Positions 1-4,211 of a stretch of DNA of 5,312 nt are shown here, piece by piece. Position numbers and translations under genes: made by a program. Origin of the DNA: UBA6912 sp041611095 (GTDB lineage Bacteria > Actinomycetota > Acidimicrobiia > Spongiisociales > UBA5794); assembly GCA_041611095.1 (NCBI GenBank), contig JBFINP010000123.1, positions 1 to 5,312 on the forward strand, given 5' to 3'. Positions within the stretch are counted from its first letter, which is position 1; the number at the start of each line of letters is the position of its first letter. The notes below the pieces were generated by a model that saw only the letters and a list, made by a program, of their open reading frames with translations, was not told the DNA's origin and ran no database searches.

Positions 1-1
1 C

Positions 2-577
2 GTCAAGCACGATCTGCAGCGATACCTCCAGGTGGGGCGGGATGCCATGCTCTGGAAGATGGACGGGCTGTCGGAATACGACATCCGCCGACCGCTGGTG
101 CCGACGGGCACCAACCTGCTGGGGCTGGTCAAGCACCTCGCCAGCGTCGAGCTCGGGTACTTCGGGAACGCCTTCGATCGCACCCACGGTGAAGCGCTGC
201 CCTGGCACGACGGGGACGCCGAGCCGAACGCGGACATGTGGGCCACGGCCGATGAATCGAAGGAGTCGATCGTGGCGCTCTACCACCGTGCCTGGGCGCA
301 TGCCGACGCCACGATCGATGCGCTCTCACTCGACGACGTCGGCAGCGTTCCTTGGTGGCCGGAGGAACGGCGCACGGTCACGTTGCACCGGGTGCTCGTC
401 CACGTGATCGCCGAGACCCATCGCCACGCCGGGCACGCCGACATGATCCGCGAGCTGATCGACGGTGAGGCCGGTTTGCGTGCCGACAACGACAACATGC
501 CGCCTGGCAATGCCCAGTGGTGGCAGCAGTACCGGGAGCGGCTCGAGGAGACCGCACGACGGTTCCGGGAGGGCTGA
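2..577 (+). CDS. DinB-fold protein, DUF664 family (5' partial)
   Basis: The reading frame is open from the left edge (codon 1 at position 2) to a TGA at 575-577, giving 191 visible residues. The first visible residues, VKHDLQRYLQ, resemble the start of DUF664 proteins, so probably only a few N-terminal residues are missing. The GTG at 32 and ATG at 47 fall inside this conserved helix and are unlikely starts. The DinB/YfiT-like fold is a four-helix bundle that usually carries a metal-binding histidine triad. Matching landmarks are NLLGLVKHLASVE (His at about residue 45) and the late segment HVIAETHRHAGHADMIREL (His at about 134, 140, 142 and 145), which fits the DUF664 signature ET-x-RHAGHAD. 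Some relatives are thiol-dependent (mycothiol or bacillithiol) transferases or isomerases, but the substrate of this protein cannot be read from sequence. It is soluble, with no signal peptide or membrane segment in the visible part. It converges on the CLC gene with a 50-bp gap. Confidence 0.9.
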   Translation, partial: VKHDLQRYLQVGRDAMLWKMDGLSEYDIRRPLVPTGTNLLGLVKHLASVELGYFGNAFDRTHGEALPWHDGDAEPNADMWATADESKESIVALYHRAWAHADATIDALSLDDVGSVPWWPEERRTVTLHRVLVHVIAETHRHAGHADMIRELIDGEAGLRADNDNMPPGNAQWWQQYRERLEETARRFREG

Positions 578-627
578 GCCCGGTCCCGGGTGGAGGTTTG
601 ACGGCAACTGGACCTGTGTGCCCGTGT

Positions 628-2613
628 TCAGCTGTGCGGCTCGAGCAGGAACCCGAGCTCCTCTCGGGCTTCGCCGGTACCGAAGCAGGTGATGACGTCT
701 CCGATGCGCAGGCTCGTGTTGCCGTGCGGAATGAGCACCGATGATCCTCGCCGAACCGAGACGACCACGAGATCATCGGGCCAGGCCGCGTCCTGGATCT
801 GCGAACCGACGAGGGGTGTGAGCGTGAGCAGCTCGGCCTCGAAGAACGTGGCTCCGGGATGGGTTCGCAGCCGGAGACGTTCTCGATACATGTGCCGTCC
901 CGTCGTGGTGCCGAGCGCGTGGTGGTACGCCTTGACGACGGACTCGCGCCGGAACATCCCGATCAACTTGCCGGGCTCGTGCTCGTCGACGACGGGCAGC
1001 CTTCCGATCCCCAGTGAGGCCATCTGGGCGAGGGCGGCCGATACGGGCACGTCGGCCGTGATCGTGATCGGCCTTGGCGTCATCTCGTCACGCACGGTGC
1101 GTGAGTGGTGGGAGGCCCGGTCCAGGTCTGTCGTGCTGATGACGCCGACCAGCCTCCCGGCGTCCATCACCGGCAATCCGTGGTGCTTCGTGGTGGCGAG
1201 CACTGCCTCGCATTCCTCGAGCGACTGGTCGGGAGTCGCCACGACATCGACCTCGCTCATGACCTCCCTCACCAGAACCGTGTCGAGCAGGTCGATGTCC
1301 TCCGCCTCGGGGAGCCGGATACCCTTCTTCGCCAGCGACATCGTGTATGCGGATTCGGGGTGCACCCGGTCACCCACGAACGTCGCCAATGCTGCGGCCA
1401 GCATCAGCGGCAGAACGAGCCCGTAGTCACCTGTCAGCTCGAACACGAGGATCACGGCGGTCAGCGGCGCCCGAGCCGTCGCAGCTAGCGCCGCGGCCAT
1501 ACCGACGAGGGCGTACGCTCCCGGGTCGATGTCCGACAGCCCCCAGATTGGATCGATGAGGATCGCAAACCCGGCGCCGGCGGCACCACCGATCACGAGC
1601 GACGGCATGAACGTGCCGACCGAGCCCCCGCCTTGTTTGGTGACCGCGGCCGTGACGGACTTCAGGGCTGCCACGACGAACAGGCCTGCCCACGTGAAGC
1701 CGGCTGCATCTTCGAGGGCGAGAACCTCCGAGAGGAACTGCTGACCTGTCCCCAACGTTTCCGGATAGGCCACACCGACGAGTCCGACGAGGGCCCCTGC
1801 CGCTATCGGTAGCACCCAGCGGGGCATTCGCTTCGGGGTGCGCAGGTCCGATGTGACGTCCAGCACGCGGAGGAAGAGCAAGCCGAACAGCATGGCGATC
1901 ACGGCCAAACCCGTGTAGAGGACGAGCTGGCGAGGGTCGGCGAGGATGTGACGTGGGGAGCGAAGGAACAGCTCCTCACCTACGAGCGCTTGGGTGGTCA
2001 CGGCGGCCGCAACCGATGTCACCACGACCGAGCTGACGTGCCGGACTGCGAACGAGCTGAGAATCACCTCGAGGGCGAACATCATCCCGGCGATGGGGGC
2101 GTTGAAGCTCGCCCCGATCCCGGCACCGGCACCTGCGGCGACGAAGCTCTTGATCTGATCGAAGCCGAACCGGCTGTACCTGCCCAGGGACGAGCCGATC
2201 GCACCGCCGATGAGGACGATCGGACCCTCGCGTCCGCCCGAGCCGCCGGAGCCGAGGGAAGTCGCAGTCGCCGCGATCTTGGCCGGTGCCAGCCGAGTCG
2301 GGATATAGCCGCCCTCGAGGTTGACGCCCACCATCGTCTCGGTGACGCCACCCCCCGCAACGCCCGGGCCGAAACGGCGGTCCAGAAGCCACGAGGCGAG
2401 CAGCCCGAGCGGCACCGAGATCGCAAAGATCCAGCGCCCGACACCGACGATCTCGTCGGATCGCTCGAAGACCTGCCGGACGATGTCGATGCCCCACACG
2501 AGGAGCGACGCTCCAATGCCGACGAGGAGCCCGAGGACCAATGACGCAGCGAGGAAGTATGCGTTTCCTCGACTGCGGAGCGCGTGGCGGGTGCGGTCGA
2601 CGAGACCCGACAT
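628..2613 (-). CDS. CLC chloride channel/antiporter with CBS pair and TrkA-C domain
   Basis: This is a 661-residue membrane protein of the CLC superfamily, which moves Cl- (or a related anion) by channel or anion/H+ exchange. The membrane domain covers about residues 15-430. Seen in it are GREGP at 127-131, with gating glutamate E129 (E. coli E148 position); GTFMP at 333-337 (the GxFxP motif); ARAPLTAVILVFELTGDY around 380-397; and Y423 in ESAYTM at the Y445 position. The usual first filter motif GSGIP reads GGGVT (87-91), and the internal proton glutamate (E. coli E203) aligns with V183, next to E182. Two CBS domains follow (about 447-500 and 506-563), normally adenine-nucleotide sensors. 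A TrkA-C/RCK_C domain closes the protein (about 590-656; GSQIQ, VRRG, IPHG, LRIGDVITCFG). The frame stays open upstream to 3195, but that 194-residue extension overlaps the DUF2237 gene antisense-like in another frame and looks non-coding. ATG 2613 gives the family-typical N-terminus. Stop is TGA at 630-628. Confidence 0.95.
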   Translation of the reverse strand: MSGLVDRTRHALRSRGNAYFLAASLVLGLLVGIGASLLVWGIDIVRQVFERSDEIVGVGRWIFAISVPLGLLASWLLDRRFGPGVAGGGVTETMVGVNLEGGYIPTRLAPAKIAATATSLGSGGSGGREGPIVLIGGAIGSSLGRYSRFGFDQIKSFVAAGAGAGIGASFNAPIAGMMFALEVILSSFAVRHVSSVVVTSVAAAVTTQALVGEELFLRSPRHILADPRQLVLYTGLAVIAMLFGLLFLRVLDVTSDLRTPKRMPRWVLPIAAGALVGLVGVAYPETLGTGQQFLSEVLALEDAAGFTWAGLFVVAALKSVTAAVTKQGGGSVGTFMPSLVIGGAAGAGFAILIDPIWGLSDIDPGAYALVGMAAALAATARAPLTAVILVFELTGDYGLVLPLMLAAALATFVGDRVHPESAYTMSLAKKGIRLPEAEDIDLLDTVLVREVMSEVDVVATPDQSLEECEAVLATTKHHGLPVMDAGRLVGVISTTDLDRASHHSRTVRDEMTPRPITITADVPVSAALAQMASLGIGRLPVVDEHEPGKLIGMFRRESVVKAYHHALGTTTGRHMYRERLRLRTHPGATFFEAELLTLTPLVGSQIQDAAWPDDLVVVSVRRGSSVLIPHGNTSLRIGDVITCFGTGEAREELGFLLEPHS

Positions 2614-2621
2614 CACTGCGC

Positions 2622-2627
2622 ACTGTA
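2622..2627 (-). promoter_or_regulatory. Candidate -10 box for the CLC gene
   Basis: Read on the minus strand, TACAGT lies 8 nt before ATG 2613. It fits the TAnnnT pattern of actinobacterial -10 elements and would place transcription initiation at or next to the start codon (leaderless). There is no purine-rich ribosome binding site in front of the ATG. No convincing -35 box is visible. The call rests on motif and spacing only. Confidence 0.35.
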
Positions 2628-2630
2628 CGC

Positions 2631-2651
2631 TGCGCCGACGATGCGCCGACG
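2631..2651. repeat. 10-bp direct repeat, 11-bp period, upstream of CLC gene
   Basis: TGCGCCGACG occurs at 2631-2640 and again at 2642-2651, so the centres are 11 bp apart, about one helical turn. The pair lies 18-38 bp upstream of the CLC start and just upstream of the candidate -10 box, where an activator or repressor could bind the same DNA face twice. In GC-rich DNA a 10-bp repeat can arise by chance or slippage. Confidence 0.4.
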
Positions 2652-2699
2652 CGCTCGATTTCGCGGGGCGTCCGGCCGAGCGCTCTGGCCCTGCCCGGC

Positions 2700-3092
2700 T
2701 CACGCCTCGAGGGCGCTCGGGTCCGCCGGTACATCGACCGCGTGTTCGCGTAGAGCGTCGAGGGGCACGACCTCGAGTGCCTGCTCGTGGGTCGAGGCGA
2801 GCACGACCGGGGCGGCGACCCCCTCGTGATGGGCCCGCAGCCAGTTCGCAGCGGTCACGCACCAACGGTCGCCGGGGACGAGCCCGGGGAACCGGTACTG
2901 CGGCATCGGCGCTGTGAGGTCGTTCCCGATGCTGCGCTGGTGATCGAGGAACTCGCGGGTGACCACGGCGCAGATGGTGTGGCTGCCCAGATCCTCGGGC
3001 CCCGAGGTGCACGACCCGTCCCGGTAGAACCCGGTCACGGGATCCACCCCGCAGGGCTCCAGCACGCCACCCAGAACATTCCGAGCGTCCAT
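2700..3092 (-). CDS. DUF2237 family protein
   Basis: A 130-residue soluble protein matching DUF2237 along its whole length: NVLGGVLEPCGVDPVTGFYRDG near the N-terminus, GPEDLGSHTICAVVT (31-45), GNDLTAP (56-62), FPGLVPGDRWCV (68-79), and APVVLASTHEQALEVVPLDALREHA (94-118). The family is small, about this length, and of unknown biochemical function. Visible conserved-looking residues include four cysteines (C14, C28, C41, C78) and H38 and H102. That could suggest metal binding or redox chemistry, but this is inference only. ATG 3092 is chosen because the family's NVLGG motif begins four residues later. The frame extends to an earlier start at 3137, but those 15 residues are unlike the family. 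The gene precedes the CLC gene on the same strand with an 86-bp gap, so co-transcription is possible. It diverges from the AEC gene across a hairpin-rich 211-bp spacer. Confidence 0.9.
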   Translation of the reverse strand: MDARNVLGGVLEPCGVDPVTGFYRDGSCTSGPEDLGSHTICAVVTREFLDHQRSIGNDLTAPMPQYRFPGLVPGDRWCVTAANWLRAHHEGVAAPVVLASTHEQALEVVPLDALREHAVDVPADPSALEA

Positions 3093-3094
3093 CC

Positions 3095-3107
3095 GGGCAG
3101 TATGCCC
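3095..3107. repeat. Small inverted repeat abutting the DUF2237 start
   Basis: GGGCA-GTA-TGCCC is a perfect 5-bp inverted repeat with a 3-nt centre, located 3-15 nt upstream of the DUF2237 start codon and covering the candidate -10 box. It could be an operator half-site pair or a short 5' hairpin. At this length and GC content it could also be chance. Confidence 0.35.
3099..3104 (-). promoter_or_regulatory. Weak candidate -10 box for the DUF2237 gene
   Basis: CATACT on the minus strand ends 6 nt before ATG 3092. It matches four of six positions of TATAAT, including the conserved A2 and T6. The spacing would give a leaderless mRNA, as proposed for the neighbouring genes. It sits inside the small inverted repeat at 3095-3107. 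No -35 element stands out. Confidence 0.25.
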
Positions 3108-3146
3108 TAATCGCCCTCGGCAGGCCGCGGACGACACGACGAATGG

Positions 3147-3163
3147 CTCCCCCGAAGGGGGAG
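3147..3163. repeat. Hairpin 1: perfect 7-bp inverted repeat
   Basis: CTCCCCC (3147-3153) and GGGGGAG (3157-3163) are exact reverse complements around GAA. On the minus strand the apex reads CTTCGG, the very stable UUCG-type tetraloop context in RNA. No T-run follows on either strand, so it does not look like a standard intrinsic terminator. The left arm could instead pair with GGGGAG at 3169-3174 in hairpin 2, giving a competing fold. Confidence 0.6.
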
Positions 3164-3164
3164 T

Positions 3165-3195
3165 GTGAGGGGAGACGCTCCGCGTTCCCCCTCAC
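3165..3195. repeat. Hairpin 2: 31-bp near-perfect inverted repeat
   Basis: GTGAGGGG (3165-3172) pairs with CCCCTCAC (3188-3195). In the same register, after one A/C mismatch and one G/T wobble, ACGC (3175-3178) pairs with GCGT (3182-3185) around a TCC loop. This makes 13 of 14 positions pairable with only three unpaired apex bases. It begins one base after hairpin 1. No poly-T tract is adjacent. Confidence 0.65.
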
Positions 3196-3198
3196 TCG

Positions 3199-3227
3199 GG
3201 ATCGCAGCGACCTGTGCGGTGCGATCC
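3199..3227. repeat. Hairpin 3: perfect 8-bp inverted repeat
   Basis: GGATCGCA (3199-3206) and TGCGATCC (3220-3227) are exact reverse complements. After one G/G mismatch, two more C-G pairs close a 7-base loop. It follows hairpin 2 by three bases. It could also be read as an operator with 13-bp spaced arms. Confidence 0.6.
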
Positions 3228-3260
3228 GAAGACGACGCAGCCGACGGCCGACGAATCAAA

Positions 3261-3284
3261 TCGCCCGAGGCCTGCCGAGGGCGA
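3261..3284. repeat. Hairpin 4 just upstream of the AEC promoter
   Basis: TCGCCC (3261-3266) pairs with GGGCGA (3279-3284). Inside, GA and GA oppose each other as a tandem G/A mismatch, then GG pairs with CC around a CCTG loop, all in one register. It ends six bases before the candidate AEC -10 box, so as DNA it could be an operator in the -35 region. No recognisable -35 hexamer competes with it. Confidence 0.5.
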
Positions 3285-3289
3285 ATCTG

Positions 3290-3295
3290 TAGCCT
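3290..3295 (+). promoter_or_regulatory. Candidate -10 box for the AEC gene
   Basis: TAGCCT matches TAnnnT and ends 8 nt before GTG 3304, placing the transcript start at about the start codon. There is no Shine-Dalgarno-like sequence before this GTG. No clear -35 is seen 16-18 bp upstream, where hairpin 4 lies. Confidence 0.35.
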
Positions 3296-3303
3296 GCCCG
3301 CCC

Positions 3304-4209
3304 GTGGGTGAGCTCGGGGCCATCTTCCTCGACATCCTGACGCCGGTGTTCCTCCTGGTGGCGCTCGGGTTTGCATTTGCGCGCCGGCTGTCCGTTGATC
3401 CGCAACCTCTCGCCCGCACCGCCTACTTCCTCCTGGCACCGGCGTTCATCTTCGAAGTGCTGGCGACTTCCACCCTCGGCGGGGCCACCGTGATCCGCAT
3501 GGTGACCGTGCTGTTGATCACGACGACGTTGCTTGCGGTTCTCGGCTGGATCACCGGGCGCACGCTGGGGCGTACGCCGCGAGTGACGGCGGCCCTCGTC
3601 CTCGTCGCGGTCTACGGGAACGTGGGGAACTTCGGCCTTCCGATCGTGGCGTTCGAGTTCGGGGAGGGCGCACTCGATCTCGCCGGTGTGGCCTTTCTCA
3701 CGGTCAACGTCGCCGCCTTCCTCATCGGCGTGACCGCTGCGACGTGGCATCGCGTCCACCCGCTGCGTGCGTTGTGGACTGCGCTGACCACACCTGCGGT
3801 CGTTGTCGTACCGCTCGCCGTGATCGTCAACGCCACGGACGCCGACCTTCCGTTGTTCGTGGACCGTGCGGTCGCGCTGCTCGCCGACGCCATGATCCCC
3901 GTGATGCTGCTCACCCTGGGAGCGCAGCTCGCCGGCATGAAGAAGCCCAGCATCGGAATCGACGTGGTGGCGGGAGCCTCACTGCGATTGCTGGTTGCCC
4001 CAGCCGTGGCCGCCGTCGGCGCCATGGCCGTCGGCCTCACCGGAACACCGGCAGGCGTCACGGTCGTCCAATCGGCAATGCCGGCCGCGGTTTTCACCGC
4101 GCTGATCGCCATCGAGCACGACCTTGAGCCGGATCTCGTTACGACGATCGTGCTCACCTCGACCGTGGCGAGCGCCCTGACCCTCGCCGTCGTCCTCGCG
4201 CTGGTGTGA
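3304..4209 (+). CDS. AEC family transporter (auxin efflux carrier-type permease)
   Basis: A 301-residue inner-membrane secondary carrier of the AEC family. Bacterial members described so far move small organic anions such as malate or malonate, and plant PIN relatives export auxin. About ten hydrophobic segments can be read (roughly 6-25, 37-54, 64-84, 94-116, 125-146, 157-176, 186-208, 217-245, 250-271, 276-300), arranged as two halves of five. GNVGNFGLPI (105-114) matches the family's conserved TM4 motif. MLLTLGAQLAGM (201-212) and QSAMPAAVFTALIA (256-269) match conserved second-half regions. GTG 3304 gives the normal family length with TM1 close to the N-terminus. The frame is open back to GTG 3214, but those 30 extra residues are polar and come from hairpin-rich DNA. 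It diverges from the DUF2237 gene and is followed after 2 nt by the aminotransferase gene, so the two are probably one operon. The substrate cannot be assigned. Confidence 0.92.
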   Translation: MGELGAIFLDILTPVFLLVALGFAFARRLSVDPQPLARTAYFLLAPAFIFEVLATSTLGGATVIRMVTVLLITTTLLAVLGWITGRTLGRTPRVTAALVLVAVYGNVGNFGLPIVAFEFGEGALDLAGVAFLTVNVAAFLIGVTAATWHRVHPLRALWTALTTPAVVVVPLAVIVNATDADLPLFVDRAVALLADAMIPVMLLTLGAQLAGMKKPSIGIDVVAGASLRLLVAPAVAAVGAMAVGLTGTPAGVTVVQSAMPAAVFTALIAIEHDLEPDLVTTIVLTSTVASALTLAVVLALV

Positions 4210-4211
4210 CC

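Noticed and set aside
579..668. Possible terminators between the convergent DinB and CLC genes: CCCG-GTCC-CGGG at 579-590 and CCCGAG/CTCGGG at 652-668
   Set aside because: The first has only four strong base pairs and the second lies inside the CLC coding end. Neither is followed by a T-run, so neither is convincing.
689..1426. 245-residue plus-strand frame
   Set aside because: It is antisense to the CLC gene, Ser/Arg/Thr-rich, without recognisable domains, and typical of shadow frames in high-GC DNA.
1948..2544. 198-residue plus-strand frame rich in Glu/Asp/Arg
   Set aside because: It lies opposite the conserved CLC filter region. Its composition reflects reverse complements of Ala/Gly/Leu codons, and there is no family resemblance.
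2787..3110. 107-residue plus-strand frame over DUF2237
   Set aside because: It is antisense to a conserved family member and has no recognisable motif.
2614..3195. 194-residue N-terminal extension of the CLC frame, apparently making an 855-residue protein
   Set aside because: It is Arg/Gly/Pro-rich, overlaps the well-supported DUF2237 gene in another frame and crosses the hairpin spacer. The CLC membrane domain needs nothing upstream of ATG 2613.
3214..3303. Upstream GTG start extending the AEC protein by 30 residues
   Set aside because: The extra segment is polar, does not resemble AEC N-termini, and originates in the inverted repeat at 3199-3227. GTG 3304 gives the expected length.
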